The notes: a model not told the origin generated them from the sequence alone. DNA of 64,000 nucleotides from Bacillus australimaris (GCF_001307105.1 NZ_LGYN01000001.1:620001-684000), one strand, 5' to 3'; shown: positions 1 through 9,006, numbered from the stretch's first letter. Numbers and translations: made by a program.

Positions 1-214
1 CAGAATCGTCTGCAATGACCATTTCGCCTGCTTTGGCTTGAATCGCCTCGGCTTTGATGATGGCATTTTCTTCGAAGGTTTGTCCTGTTTCTTCAATCTC
101 TTCAGTAAATCCGATGTCTGCTAGTGTTTTGACCGTGAATCCTTTTGGCTCAAGAATGGCTTTGAATTCTCTCGCTTTGCCCGCATTGTGCGTTGCAATG
201 ATGGCTGTTTTCAT
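1..214 (-). CDS. rdgB: XTP/dITP pyrophosphatase (RdgB/YsnA), N-terminal part only
   Basis: House-cleaning enzyme that hydrolyses non-canonical purine nucleoside triphosphates (ITP, XTP, dITP) to monophosphate and pyrophosphate in the cytosol, keeping them out of DNA and RNA. Only the first 71 residues are present; the gene runs off the left edge. The start MKTAIIATHNAGKAREF is typical of the Ham1/RdgB family, as are the ETGQTFEENAIIKA segment and the ADDS at the edge, which begins the conserved ADDSG metal and substrate site. It lies 19 nt after rph and is probably co-transcribed with it, the order rph-rdgB matching B. subtilis. The call is secure, but completeness of the gene cannot be judged here. 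Confidence 0.93.
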   Translation of the reverse strand, partial: MKTAIIATHNAGKAREFKAILEPKGFTVKTLADIGFTEEIEETGQTFEENAIIKAEAIQAKAGEMVIADDS

Positions 215-233
215 CCTGATCAAACCCTTCTCT

Positions 234-962
234 TTATTCGATGACTTCTCCTGTTACTGCTTTTTGCTTTTCGATTAATTCTTTGATGCCCTTTTCGGCT
301 AAATCAAGCAGTCCGTTTAGCTGTTCTCTTGAAAATGTCGCTTCTTCGCCTGTGCCTTGAAGCTCAACAAAGCGTCCAGCGCCTGTCATGATGACATTCA
401 TATCTACTTCAGCTGAAGAATCTTCTTCATAGTTTAAATCTAACAGAAGCCCCTGCTGAGAATCAATTCCGACGGATATTGCCGCTAAATAATCAGTGAT
501 CGGGTTTTCTTTGATAACGCCTTCTGCTCGAAGCTTTTGAATCGCAAGTGTCATGGCGACAAAAGCCCCTGTAATGGACGCTGTGCGTGTGCCGCCGTCT
601 GCTTGAATGACATCACAATCAATCCAAATCGTGCGTTCGCCAAGCTTTTCTAAATCCACGACTGCGCGGAGTGCTCGTCCAATTAAGCGCTGAATTTCCA
701 TTGTACGTCCTGTGACTTTTCCTTTAGATGATTCCCTTATCGTTCTTTGTGCGGTTGCTCTTGGAAGCATGCTATATTCTGCTGTAATCCAGCCTTTTCC
801 TTCTCCTCTTAAAAAAGGAGGTACGCGGTCTTCGATAGATGCGTTACAAATCACCTTCGTATTTCCCGCTGAGATTAAGACAGAGCCCTCAGGATGTGTG
901 ATGTAGCCTGCCTCTATTTCAATTTTTCTTAATTCGTCATATTGTCTTTCATCTAATCTCAT
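234..962 (-). CDS. rph: Ribonuclease PH
   Basis: Phosphorolytic 3'-to-5' exoribonuclease that trims the 3' ends of tRNA precursors, releasing nucleoside diphosphates. The 242 residues are close to the usual 240-250. Visible family landmarks are [14 protein letters not shown] at the N-terminus, the [18 protein letters not shown] segment, and [12 protein letters not shown], which lines the phosphate and active site. It follows gerM after a hairpin terminator and precedes rdgB by 19 nt, the same order as in B. subtilis. It is likely transcribed with rdgB. Nothing in the sequence suggests damage. Confidence 0.97.
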   Translation of the reverse strand: MRLDERQYDELRKIEIEAGYITHPEGSVLISAGNTKVICNASIEDRVPPFLRGEGKGWITAEYSMLPRATAQRTIRESSKGKVTGRTMEIQRLIGRALRAVVDLEKLGERTIWIDCDVIQADGGTRTASITGAFVAMTLAIQKLRAEGVIKENPITDYLAAISVGIDSQQGLLLDLNYEEDSSAEVDMNVIMTGAGRFVELQGTGEEATFSREQLNGLLDLAEKGIKELIEKQKAVTGEVIE

Positions 963-1056
963 GTTTTACCTCCGTTACAATATACATTCCGCGCGCGTAC
1001 CAGCGGGGTTCTCCTACTAATTTTGACAACCTCGGCTTGTTCTAACCGCTCGGAAT

Positions 1057-1090
1057 AAAAAAGAGGCAGCGAATATGCATGCCTCTTTTT
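1057..1090 (-). terminator. Rho-independent terminator after gerM
   Basis: Perfect inverted repeat with AAGAGGCA arms around an 11-nt loop, flanked by A and T runs on both sides. It sits 24 nt after the gerM stop and before rph, so it should end or attenuate gerM transcripts. Confidence 0.8.
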
Positions 1091-1113
1091 CTCCATTATA
1101 TCAATGTGTGACG

Positions 1114-2175
1114 TTAAAAACTACCTGTATTCACTTGTTCTGGTCTTGAAACCGGCTTTGTGAGCTCTGCTCCTTTTTCGTTCACAAGCTCCGCCTTGCC
1201 GTTTACCTTGACGGATACGCTTTTAACGTCCGGCAGCTCTGTTAATGTGAGCACAATGCTATTAAGAACTTTTTGTGAAATAACCTTTTTCTTTTCATCT
1301 GCACTGCCAAAAATAGATTCATTAAAATCAAGTGTCACATGTCCGTCTTTTACTTTTGGAACATCATTCAGCTTCACATCTTGATCAAAGTCTGTGAGCA
1401 GATGGCTTGTTTTACTTGGTCCAGAGACGAGCTCATCAATCGCTGCTGTAATTGGATCATACTCGTCTTTTGGTGCTCTTGTAGTGACCGGAACGTAATA
1501 GGTCTGTTCATCAGATTCTGCTAAATAATAGACAGTTACAGGCTTTGTCGCCGTCATATCAGCGGCAGCCTCGTGCTGAATATTAATCCCATCTTCTCTG
1601 CTTAAATCATCTGATATCGGTGTACCGTTCACAGGCATTTCTTTTAATTCATGTCCATTCATCTTCAATTTCACTTTGGCGATGGAATCAAACTGCGTTA
1701 GCGTCCAAGTGACAGATTGCAGAATGCGCTGTTCGTCTTCCTTTTTATAGTTTTTGAATTCATTTGAGAAGTCAACAACAGCCGTGCCATCTTTAATATC
1801 GACAGATACACTCGTGTCAGCTGGCAAAACCGCTCTGAATCCGTTTGGCATTAAGTTAGAAATAGGTCCCCCATCCACGAGATATTCAAGGGTTTGTTTG
1901 GCACTTCCTTCATTTTTTGGCAATGGGATAGATTGAGAAACGACATAACCGTTTTTATCAATTAAATATAATTCTCTCATGACTGTATCAGCCTGCTTCT
2001 CTTCTTTTCCTTCTTTGGCTGTTTGTTTGTCTTCTTTATTTTCTTTCACATATGTGACGTTTTGTGGTGGATCAATCTCTGTTTTCGCTTGGTCTGTTTG
2101 AAACAATCCGCATCCTGACAAAAGCATGGCTGACGCGATACACGTAACAGCTGCTGTAGATCCTTTTTTCAGCAT
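1114..2175 (-). CDS. gerM: Spore germination/sporulation lipoprotein GerM
   Basis: GerM is a mother-cell sporulation protein of Bacillus needed for proper engulfment, septal peptidoglycan remodelling and later germination. The 353-residue protein starts with a signal peptide ending in LLSGC, a lipobox with the lipidated cysteine at residue 22, followed by a Lys/Glu-rich linker to about residue 65. Two repeated GerMN-type domains follow, about 68-200 and 205-340; each holds a similar run (VVDFSNEFKNYKK and VTLDFNESIFGSA) and a KVxGxEL-like ending. The gene lies between racE and rph as in B. subtilis. In that species expression is from sporulation sigma factors; I did not identify the promoter here. 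Confidence 0.95.
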   Translation of the reverse strand: MLKKGSTAAVTCIASAMLLSGCGLFQTDQAKTEIDPPQNVTYVKENKEDKQTAKEGKEEKQADTVMRELYLIDKNGYVVSQSIPLPKNEGSAKQTLEYLVDGGPISNLMPNGFRAVLPADTSVSVDIKDGTAVVDFSNEFKNYKKEDEQRILQSVTWTLTQFDSIAKVKLKMNGHELKEMPVNGTPISDDLSREDGINIQHEAAADMTATKPVTVYYLAESDEQTYYVPVTTRAPKDEYDPITAAIDELVSGPSKTSHLLTDFDQDVKLNDVPKVKDGHVTLDFNESIFGSADEKKKVISQKVLNSIVLTLTELPDVKSVSVKVNGKAELVNEKGAELTKPVSRPEQVNTGSF

Positions 2176-2250
2176 ACTTCACCCTCCTCTAGTAGTTTGT
2201 ACTACTATGTATACGAGCTCCCCCAGAGGATTAGACCCATTTCATAAAAA

Positions 2251-2281
2251 AATAACCCACCTCAAGTAGAAGCGGGTTATT
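2251..2281 (-). terminator. Terminator overlapping the racE stop codon
   Basis: Arms AATAACCC and GGGTTATT surround a 15-nt loop and are followed on the minus strand by a T-rich run. The racE stop codon at 2277-2279 lies inside the 5' arm. Confidence 0.7.
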
Positions 2282-3095
2282 GCTGATAGACATGTTCAAG
2301 TGACACGGTTTCGACCTTCCCTGGCAGATAGCCAAACCAGTCACGAGCGATGTTTTGAAAATTTTTCTGCTGCCCTGTTGTGTAAAATGTATGGACAGGC
2401 TCTTCTTTGGACGTATTCAACAGACCTTTGTATGAAAGAATGGTACTTGCTTCTCTAGCTGTCTCATCCCCTGATGAAATGATGCTCACTTCACTGCCCA
2501 TAAAGCGCTGAATCGGCTCTTTTAAAATCGGATAGTGTGTGCAGCCAAGAATGAGTGTATCAATTCCTGTTTCTTTCAACGGTTCAAGGGAAGCTTTCAC
2601 CACTTCATCTGCTGTCTGATCTAAAAACGTACCGCTTTCCACAAATGGAACTAGCAGCGGACACGCCAGGCTTTGAACCGTCAGCCCTGCTTTGAGTGAT
2701 AAAAGTGCTTCTTTGTATGCCTCGCTCTTGATCGTATTAACTGTGCCAATGACGCCGATATGCTGGTTGTTTGTCACCTTGATCGCTGTCCGGGATCCGG
2801 GCTGAATCACACCAATAACCGGAATATCAAGCGTTGCTTTGATTTCATCAAGTGCGATCGCCGTGGCTGTGTTACACGCAATGACAAGCATTTTAATATG
2901 GTGATGTCTTAATAAGTAGTGCGCCATTTCCCATGTATATTGAAGAACCTCTTCTTCTTTCCGCGGGCCATACGGACATCGTTTCGTATCGCCTACGTAG
3001 ATGATTTTTTCTTTTGGCAGTTGTCTCATGATTTCCTTCGCAACGGTTAAACCGCCGACGCCGGAATCAATGACGCCGATTGGTTGATCCAACAA
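2277..3095 (-). CDS. racE: Glutamate racemase RacE
   Basis: Cytosolic cofactor-independent racemase converting L-glutamate to D-glutamate for peptidoglycan and, in Bacillus, poly-glutamate. The 272 residues contain the two catalytic cysteines in their family contexts: Cys74 in VIACNTATA and Cys185 in LGCTHYP. The N-terminal [14 protein letters not shown] and [10 protein letters not shown] motifs are also present. The start is TTG, giving an N-terminus that matches B. subtilis RacE; the Shine-Dalgarno GAGGCG overlaps the stop of ysmB, so translation of the pair is probably coupled. The order ysmB-racE-gerM is the B. subtilis one. Confidence 0.96.
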   Translation of the reverse strand: MLDQPIGVIDSGVGGLTVAKEIMRQLPKEKIIYVGDTKRCPYGPRKEEEVLQYTWEMAHYLLRHHHIKMLVIACNTATAIALDEIKATLDIPVIGVIQPGSRTAIKVTNNQHIGVIGTVNTIKSEAYKEALLSLKAGLTVQSLACPLLVPFVESGTFLDQTADEVVKASLEPLKETGIDTLILGCTHYPILKEPIQRFMGSEVSIISSGDETAREASTILSYKGLLNTSKEEPVHTFYTTGQQKNFQNIARDWFGYLPGKVETVSLEHVYQQ

Positions 3096-3102
3096 AATCG
3101 CC

Positions 3103-3543
3103 TCATTTTCTTTTCATTTGCTGCTGTAGTTTCGTTAAGGATTGGTTGAAAACGATGGCTTCTTCTTCTGAGAAAGCCCCTAGAAGTTCACTGACGTATT
3201 CTTGGCGTTTGACAATCACTTCTTGAATGATCCGCTCGCCTTCAGGCAATAAATGAATGCGAACCACACGGCGGTCAGATGGATCCTTTACCCGTTCAAC
3301 AAGTTCACTTTTTTCCATTCTATCAATTAAATCAGTGGTTGTACTGCAAGCCAAATACATCTTTTGTGATAGCTCACCTATTGTCATATCTCCGAATTCA
3401 TAAAGCCACTGAAGACCTACGAATTGAGGAGGTGTAATCGTATATTGATTCAGGATTTCTCTGCCTTTTTGCTTAATAATTGCAGCAATATGGCGTAATG
3501 ATTTTTCAATCTCTGCAACATGGCCTGACTCATTCGTTTCCAT
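3103..3543 (-). CDS. ysmB: MarR-family transcriptional regulator YsmB
   Basis: Winged-helix DNA-binding protein of the MarR family, 146 residues. The core runs from about residue 30 to 130: [12 protein letters not shown] leads into the helix-turn-helix [20 protein letters not shown], followed by the recognition and wing segment [21 protein letters not shown] with the conserved D-x-R-R. Such proteins act as dimers, often responding to small ligands. The target is not evident. The gene is immediately upstream of racE with a 7-nt gap, so the two are surely co-transcribed, and gerE lies further upstream. Confidence 0.92.
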   Translation of the reverse strand: METNESGHVAEIEKSLRHIAAIIKQKGREILNQYTITPPQFVGLQWLYEFGDMTIGELSQKMYLACSTTTDLIDRMEKSELVERVKDPSDRRVVRIHLLPEGERIIQEVIVKRQEYVSELLGAFSEEEAIVFNQSLTKLQQQMKRK

Positions 3544-3653
3544 TTCATTGATACCTCACTATAGCATCTCACTTTGATTAAAATGTACATTTCTATTTTC
3601 CTTGTTTTTCAAAGAAAATGCAAGAAGAGACTCATGGAAACCATATAGAAATA

Positions 3654-3688
3654 ACCGGCTCCTTCCCAATATGGAAGGAAAACCGGCT
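3654..3688 (-). terminator. Probable terminator after gerE
   Basis: A long stem of AGCCGG plus CCTTCC against their complements around a short loop lies 5 nt after the gerE stop on the minus strand. The T-tract after it is poor (TTATTTC), so strength is uncertain. Confidence 0.5.
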
Positions 3689-3692
3689 GACG

Positions 3693-3917
3693 TTAGAGCT
3701 CTAGCTCACCCATACGCAGAAGCTCGACTACGGCCTGTGAACGGCCTTTGACTCCTAGCTTTTGCATGGCATTCGAAATATGATTTCGAACAGTCTTTTC
3801 GCTAATAAAAAGCTCGCTTGCAATTTCTTTTGTTGTTTTATCTTGGACGAGCAATTCGAATACTTCTCTTTCTCTTTTGGTTAATAGCGGCTTGGATTGA
3901 AACTCTTTCTCCTTCAA
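3693..3917 (-). CDS. gerE: Late mother-cell sporulation regulator GerE
   Basis: Small LuxR/FixJ-type DNA-binding protein that activates or represses spore-coat genes in the mother cell late in sporulation, together with sigma-K. The 74 residues are a bare helix-turn-helix domain: [20 protein letters not shown], the turn [16 protein letters not shown], and the dimerisation helix to the C-terminus. As far as I can recall the sequence is identical to B. subtilis GerE. The start is TTG with a strong AAGGAGGG nine bases before it. The gene begins the gerE-ysmB-racE group, and to its right lies the yraO-birA insertion. Confidence 0.97.
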   Translation of the reverse strand: MKEKEFQSKPLLTKREREVFELLVQDKTTKEIASELFISEKTVRNHISNAMQKLGVKGRSQAVVELLRMGELEL

Positions 3918-4073
3918 GTATTGTAACCCTCCTTGCTAAGGTGAGAGCTCTAGTCTCTATAGAATGGGATTCTGTATAGTCGAGATATCATATGCCGGGT
4001 GCAAGGGGTAGGTGACGTTAAAATCGAGAAATCCCGTATATGAGCGTCCAATTCACTGCGCTTTCATCCACAC

Positions 4074-4114
4074 AAAAAAGGACGAGTCTCCTACCCGAGA
4101 CATCGTCCTTTTTT
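4074..4114 (-). terminator. Terminator after yraO
   Basis: Arms AAAAAAGGACGA and TCGTCCTTTTTT form a strong, near-symmetrical hairpin just after the yraO stop. It could also work on the plus strand. Confidence 0.8.
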
Positions 4115-4123
4115 ATCCAGTAT

Positions 4124-5440
4124 TTAAAAGATTGAAATGGCGCCTGTTAACAAAGCAATAAGTGTTGTAAAAAGGGCTGTTAACACGGTCCATAGCAGTG
4201 CGTATTTTTGCAAATCGCCAATATCTTTGTTCAGCATACTGACAAGAAGCAGTGTTGAAGCCACAAGCGGGCTCAGTAAGTGAACAGGCTGTCCGATGAT
4301 AGAAGCGCGTGCAATCTCCACTGGATCAATTCCGTAAGCTGCGCCAGCTTCAGCCAAGATTGGCAGCACCCCGAAATAGTAAGCATCATTTGAAAGAACA
4401 AATGTAAACGGCATACTCGTCAAAGCAACAATCAGCGGGAAAAATGAGCTGTAGGAATCCGGAATCATGTAAATCACCAAATTGGCAATGGCCTCAACCA
4501 TTTTTGTTCCCGAAAAGATCCCAGTGAAAATCCCTGCTGCAAATACAAGTGTGATAACCGTTAATGCGTTTCCTGCATGTGATAAAATTCTCTCGCGCTG
4601 ATCTTCAATTTTTGGATAGTTGATCATGAGAGCAATCACAAATCCAATTAAGAAAAGTACGGGAATCGGTATGATATCTAGAACTAGTGTGACCATGACA
4701 GCAATTGTTAGAAAAAAGTTAATCCAAATCAAATTCGGTCTCTTGATATCAGCGACTCCATCCTCGATTGACGCAGCCAATTCAGGAGAAATGGACACTT
4801 CTTCTTTGTGCTGTATCTCTGCAATCCCAATCCGTTTTCTTTCTTTTTTCCCGAGTACATACGCAGTAAAAAGGATAAAAAGACCGCCTCCAATCATCGT
4901 TGGAAGTAATGGAATAAAAAATTCACCTGCATCTAATCCAAGCGCCGCGATGGCACGAGTAGCCGGGCCGCCCCAAGGCGTCATTCCGCTCATAATTCCT
5001 AAGGATAATAATGAAACTGTTCCTAAAATTAATGGGTTCATCCCAATTCTTAAGAAAAGTGGCAACATTGCTGATACGGTAATCATATACGTTGTTGTTC
5101 CATCTCCATCTAAAGCAACAAGCATAGACAAAATCGCTACCCCAAAAGCAATTTTGACAGGATCACCTTTTACAATACGTAAAATGAGTTTAATTAGAGG
5201 ATCAAATAATCCAGCATCCAGCATGACACCAAAGAATAAAATTGCAAATAACAATAAAGCAGCTGATGGTGCAACAGTTTTCAATCCATCAAGCATCATG
5301 TCGCCTAAACCTTTGTTAAAACCGCCGATCAATGCAAATACGATAGGTACAATGGTTAAAGCCGCCACCGGATGCATACGTTTCGTCATAATAAGAAATG
5401 TAAATGTCAAGACCATCAAGATCCCTAAAATAGCTAGCAC
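4124..5440 (-). CDS. yraO: CitMHS-family citrate/tricarboxylate transporter (YraO-like)
   Basis: Integral membrane secondary transporter of the CitM (CitMHS) family, which moves citrate or related tricarboxylates, often as metal complexes, with protons. About 438 residues with 10-12 hydrophobic segments. Features typical of the family are LAILGILMVLTF at the start, VALDGDGTTTYMI near residue 105, and MTPWGGPATRA. I chose the GTG at 5440 because GGAGGG lies 7 nt before it and the N-terminus then matches CitM proteins; longer in-frame starts lack such a site. The gene sits beside a LysR regulator and a PrpF isomerase, the same trio as B. subtilis yraM/N/O. A cre-like sequence 65 nt upstream suggests CcpA repression. 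The substrate is inferred only. Confidence 0.85.
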   Translation of the reverse strand: MLAILGILMVLTFTFLIMTKRMHPVAALTIVPIVFALIGGFNKGLGDMMLDGLKTVAPSAALLLFAILFFGVMLDAGLFDPLIKLILRIVKGDPVKIAFGVAILSMLVALDGDGTTTYMITVSAMLPLFLRIGMNPLILGTVSLLSLGIMSGMTPWGGPATRAIAALGLDAGEFFIPLLPTMIGGGLFILFTAYVLGKKERKRIGIAEIQHKEEVSISPELAASIEDGVADIKRPNLIWINFFLTIAVMVTLVLDIIPIPVLFLIGFVIALMINYPKIEDQRERILSHAGNALTVITLVFAAGIFTGIFSGTKMVEAIANLVIYMIPDSYSSFFPLIVALTSMPFTFVLSNDAYYFGVLPILAEAGAAYGIDPVEIARASIIGQPVHLLSPLVASTLLLVSMLNKDIGDLQKYALLWTVLTALFTTLIALLTGAISIF

Positions 5441-5504
5441 TTCATATCCCTCCATCCTCTTCTTCACATGATCTGCAAGCACCCCTTTGCACTTGCGACC
5501 TACA

Positions 5505-5518
5505 TGTTAGCGCTTTCT
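5505..5518 (-). promoter_or_regulatory. cre-like CcpA site upstream of yraO
   Basis: The minus-strand sequence AGAAAGCGCTAACA matches 13 of 14 positions of the CcpA consensus TGWAARCGYTWNCW. It lies 65 nt before the yraO start, where it would allow carbon catabolite repression. Confidence 0.6.
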
Positions 5519-5593
5519 ATTTCAAGGATATAATAGCTTTTTTTATAATGAAAATATCGATTTTTTCGTATATTCAATAAATTTCTTTTATAA

Positions 5594-6454
5594 TTAACCT
5601 TGCTGATTTCTTAAAAACTCAATGAATGCTTTCACAACAGACAAATGGAGTGAATCTGGCTGGTACATGAGCCATGTATCTCTTAAAACAGGCTGTCCAT
5701 CTTTATACGAAAGACCTTTTACAAATAACTCATCACTTGGTCTGAGGCAAATTTCCGGGACAATCGCATAGCCTAAACCATGCTTCACCATCTCTTTTGA
5801 AGTATCCTGCCGATCAGTCTCCATCGTGACAAGCGGGGGCATTGTGAATGTTTCCTGCCACCATCTATTAATCAGCCGTTTTAATGAACTGTCTGTATGA
5901 TAGTCAATGAGCGGCAGCGCCGGGAGATCCTTTAGCTGAATTTCTGATTTTGAAATGATACAAAGCCGCTCTTTATCGAGCAAAAATCGTTCTCCATTCC
6001 AGTCGTAATCTCCTCTTAAAATGCCTAAATGTACACTTGATGTCCCTAATAAATCCATGACTTTTGTGCTCCAGCCTGTGTTTACCATAAATTGAACATG
6101 TGGATACTGCTTAGAAAATCCTTTTAAAATTTCAGGCAGTTTATACTGGGCAAAGTTACTTGAAACCCCTAACCGGATCGTTCCTTTGACCTTTTTTTGC
6201 ATATTGAGCATACCATCTTTCGTTTGCTGGAGCTGTTTGAGCATGTCATTTGCGTATTTAGCCAAGTACTCGCCCTCTGACGTAAATTCGATGCCTCGTT
6301 TTCTTTTAAAGAAAAGCTTCATATCAAACTCCTCTTCAAGCTGTTTCAATCGGTAACTTAAGGCAGGCTGAGAGACAAATAATTTTTCTGCCGCTTTTGT
6401 GATGTTCTTTTCTTCATAAAGCACCTTTAGAAACCGCCAATCTTTTTCATCCAT
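5594..6454 (-). CDS. yraN: LysR-family transcriptional regulator (YraN-like)
   Basis: LysR-type regulator of 286 residues. The N-terminal winged helix (1-60) has the classic EKNITKAAEKLFVSQPALSYRLKQLEEE, and the rest is a periplasmic-binding-like effector domain (about 90-285). Such proteins usually control the divergent neighbour and their own gene in response to a small molecule. Here the 136 nt between yraN and the divergently transcribed yraM should hold the operator; it is very AT-rich and I could not fix the site. The likely effector is a tricarboxylate, given yraM and yraO on either side. Confidence 0.85.
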   Translation of the reverse strand: MDEKDWRFLKVLYEEKNITKAAEKLFVSQPALSYRLKQLEEEFDMKLFFKRKRGIEFTSEGEYLAKYANDMLKQLQQTKDGMLNMQKKVKGTIRLGVSSNFAQYKLPEILKGFSKQYPHVQFMVNTGWSTKVMDLLGTSSVHLGILRGDYDWNGERFLLDKERLCIISKSEIQLKDLPALPLIDYHTDSSLKRLINRWWQETFTMPPLVTMETDRQDTSKEMVKHGLGYAIVPEICLRPSDELFVKGLSYKDGQPVLRDTWLMYQPDSLHLSVVKAFIEFLRNQQG

Positions 6455-6590
6455 TTTTTTGCCCTCCTTTTTTACTAATCATAAAATATTTTTATCGATT
6501 ATTCTCAAAATAATGTATTTAACTTATTTCTTATTATACTTTACCATTTTGGTTAGATAAACAGTTAATTAAAAATTGAGGGTGAGAGTA

Positions 6591-7721
6591 ATGAGAAAAG
6601 TTCCAATCACAATCATGCGAGGCGGTACAAGCAAAGGGGTATTCATTCAAGCAAACAATGCACCATTTGAACACGATGAACTCGAGGCATTCCTATTAGA
6701 CATTATGGGCAGCCCTGACCGGCTGCAGGTCGATGGAATCGGCGGCGGTAATTCTTTAACAAGCAAAGTAGCCATTATTGATAAAGCCACCCGCCCAGAT
6801 GTGGATGTGAACTATACATTTGCACAAGTCAGCATTAATGAGAAATTTGTCGACTTTAAAGGGAACTGCGGGAACATCTCATCAGCCGTTGGGCCATATG
6901 CCATCATTAAAGGACTTGTTCAAGCGGTTGAGCCTATTACGACTGTACGTATCCTCAATACAAACACAAATAAAGTCATTACAGCAGAGGTCGAAGTCGA
7001 AAATGGAGAAGTAAAATTTGAAGGACAGGCAGAAATTCCAGGAGTAAAAGGGACAGGTTCTCCCATTTATTTATCTTTTGAAAATCCTGAAGGCGCTGTC
7101 ACAGGCAAAACCTTTCCGACTGGAAACAAAATTGATACGATTCAAACAAAGTTTGGAGAGATTCCAATCTCGATCGTTGACATTGCAAATCCAATTGCCT
7201 TTATTCGTGCCAAAGATATTCAATTAAAAGGAACTGAATTGCCTGAAGAGTTTACAGACGAATTACTGGATGATTTAGAAGAAATTCGTTCTATCGCTGC
7301 TGAAATGTGCCACTTTGCACCAAAAGAAATGGCGACATTACAATCTCCAGCTGTTCCAAAGCTTGCGCTCATTAGCGAGCCTGCTGATTATGTAGATACA
7401 AATGGAGTCTTGAGAAGAGCAGCAGATATGGACATCATCGTTCGTATGCTATCGATGCAAAGACCACACCAAGCACTTGCCATTACTGGCTCTGTCTGCG
7501 TAACAGCCAGCTGTTTCTTGGATGAAACGCTTCCGGCTCAGCTGTTTCAAGGAAAAGATGACACACTTCGTATTGGGCACCCTGCTGGTGTGATGCAAAC
7601 TGAAATTGATATCTCTCAAAACAGAGTCAAAGTCATTCGAACCGCAAGAGAAATTCTAGACGGAGTTGTCTTCACGAAACAAGACTATATCATTCAGCCT
7701 CAGATTAAAAGAGAAGCTTAA
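6591..7721 (+). CDS. yraM: PrpF-family isomerase (YraM-like; aconitate/methylitaconate-type)
   Basis: About 376-residue cytosolic member of the PrpF family, which isomerises or tautomerises double bonds in unsaturated di- and tricarboxylates (2-methylaconitate, 4-oxalomesaconate, aconitate). Seen are the IMRGGTSKGVFI motif near the start, GNCGNISSAVGPYAI around residue 85-100, and HPAGVMQTEI near the C-terminus, the two halves of the diaminopimelate-epimerase-like fold. The start ATG at 6591 follows GAGGGTGAG; an upstream in-frame TTG overlaps that site. It is divergent from yraN and ends in a strong terminator. Substrate is unknown; with the transporter it may handle citrate or aconitate isomers. 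Confidence 0.85.
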   Translation: MRKVPITIMRGGTSKGVFIQANNAPFEHDELEAFLLDIMGSPDRLQVDGIGGGNSLTSKVAIIDKATRPDVDVNYTFAQVSINEKFVDFKGNCGNISSAVGPYAIIKGLVQAVEPITTVRILNTNTNKVITAEVEVENGEVKFEGQAEIPGVKGTGSPIYLSFENPEGAVTGKTFPTGNKIDTIQTKFGEIPISIVDIANPIAFIRAKDIQLKGTELPEEFTDELLDDLEEIRSIAAEMCHFAPKEMATLQSPAVPKLALISEPADYVDTNGVLRRAADMDIIVRMLSMQRPHQALAITGSVCVTASCFLDETLPAQLFQGKDDTLRIGHPAGVMQTEIDISQNRVKVIRTAREILDGVVFTKQDYIIQPQIKREA

Positions 7722-7750
7722 AGCAGACGAGAACATCGTCTGCTTTTTTT
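7722..7750 (+). terminator. Terminator after yraM
   Basis: Perfect arms AGCAGACGA and TCGTCTGCT with a 5-nt loop, followed by seven T on the plus strand. It begins right after the yraM stop and overlaps the end of the convergent biotin ligase gene. Confidence 0.9.
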
Positions 7751-8468
7751 AATGCTCAAGCGGTGCATCAATATCTCCGGCAGAATGGGCTTTTATCTGC
7801 CCTTTCTCATCTTTCAACTGGAGATGACCGTAGCGATTGACCCCGCAGCAAATGCCTTCTTCCCACTTTTGTTTTTCACGATCTAACGAGATTCGGAGCG
7901 GTTTATGAAGACGATATAATCGTTTGTTATAGAGGGCAGTGAGCGCTTCAAATCCTTCATTCTGCCAGCGTGTATGATACTTTCCAAATGCTGCCGCTAG
8001 TTCCTTTACAAGCTGATCGGCTTTCACCTCTGACAGCTCTGACAGGCAAATGGTTTTGTACGGAACATGCTCGGGTTTTGTCTTTACATTGATGCCAACT
8101 CCGATATAAATAGCGGTACGGTCTGCTTCAATCAATGTGCCTGATACTTTTGCTTCATTAATGAGAATATCATTGGGCCATTTGATCGCCAGCTGATCTT
8201 CAGCCCTCATGAGAGGTTTGAGCACATCATAAATCGCAAGTGCCGTCAACGGAGCGATCGTTGACTGAGTGGAGAGCTCTTCTGGCGGCAAGACCGTCAT
8301 GGTCACAGCGACATTCCCTGCAGGTGTTTCCCACGGCCTGCCAAGCCTGCCTCTTCCTGCTGTCTGCTGATGTGCATAGACAGCAAATGAGGGCTTTTCT
8401 CCTTGCTGCATCAGTCTTTTTGCTTCATTATTTGTACTATCAATGGTGTCATATTGAAAAATCTTCAT
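7749..8468 (-). CDS. Biotin-protein ligase without DNA-binding domain
   Basis: Predicted cytosolic ligase that activates biotin as biotinyl-AMP and attaches it to a lysine of carboxylase carrier domains. The 239 residues hold the BPL/LplA catalytic fold only: STNNEAKR at 11-18, the biotin-binding QTAGRGRLGRPWETP near 35-49, KWPNDILIN near 94-102, and the KVSGTLIE lysine segment that follows. A short C-terminal SH3-like domain (about 192-235) is present. Bacillus BirA proper has an N-terminal winged helix that represses bio genes; this protein begins directly at the catalytic domain, so it cannot be that regulator. It converges with yraM and its partner carrier protein is not evident. Confidence 0.88.
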   Translation of the reverse strand: MKIFQYDTIDSTNNEAKRLMQQGEKPSFAVYAHQQTAGRGRLGRPWETPAGNVAVTMTVLPPEELSTQSTIAPLTALAIYDVLKPLMRAEDQLAIKWPNDILINEAKVSGTLIEADRTAIYIGVGINVKTKPEHVPYKTICLSELSEVKADQLVKELAAAFGKYHTRWQNEGFEALTALYNKRLYRLHKPLRISLDREKQKWEEGICCGVNRYGHLQLKDEKGQIKAHSAGDIDAPLEH

Positions 8469-8544
8469 GTGTTCTCCTTTTGTTTCTCTTAATATCCTTT
8501 TTATTATAACAAAATGAAGTTTGCACGTTGATGAGGGCGCTATG

Positions 8545-9006
8545 TTACTTATTTCGCTGGGCTTGAAATGTCTCTTTTTCTTCTTCAGTAAAAGGAACAG
8601 AAGTGCCTGTGTCTTTACTAATTTGCACCATCGTGACTGAGCCTGTAAAACATGGTTCCTGCTGTTCGTTTTCTCCTAAGTAATGAAGAATGAGTGAACT
8701 TGATCCGACTCTTTCTGGTTTTACATACACACGAAGCCTTTCACCAATTTCCACCTGTTTGATGTAATCACATTGCAGGTTTGCCACAACTGTCATCGTC
8801 TCTTTGACTCGTTTCATACGTTTATCAACAATTCCCGTTTTTTGAAAAAAGGCAATCCGTGCTTCTTCGAAATACACAAAAGGGGTGACATTGTTCATAT
8901 GGCCAAACATATCCGTTTCTGAAAAACGGACAGTCGTTTCGACATAAAATCGAAAGGATGCCCTCCATTGTTCAAACGGTTCCTCAATATATGACGGCAG
9001 TCTCAC
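8545..9006 (-). CDS. ysmA: 4HBT-family acyl-CoA thioesterase-like protein YsmA
   Basis: Hot-dog-fold protein of 153 residues in the 4-hydroxybenzoyl-CoA thioesterase family, which hydrolyses acyl-CoA thioesters. The diagnostic RFSETDMFGHMNNV segment (about residues 26-39) contains the catalytic aspartate, followed by FVYFEEARIAFF. The start is GTG, 7 nt after AAGGAGATG. It lies downstream of sdhCAB beyond a hairpin, as in B. subtilis, where gerE follows directly; here the yra/biotin-ligase block intervenes. The natural substrate is not known. Confidence 0.88.
   Translation of the reverse strand: MRLPSYIEEPFEQWRASFRFYVETTVRFSETDMFGHMNNVTPFVYFEEARIAFFQKTGIVDKRMKRVKETMTVVANLQCDYIKQVEIGERLRVYVKPERVGSSSLILHYLGENEQQEPCFTGSVTMVQISKDTGTSVPFTEEEKETFQAQRNK

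Noticed and set aside
4620..5471. A 283-codon plus-strand open frame opposite yraO
   Set aside because: It lies wholly antisense to a clear transporter gene, has a Ser/Pro/Lys-rich composition with no domain, and no ribosome-binding site.
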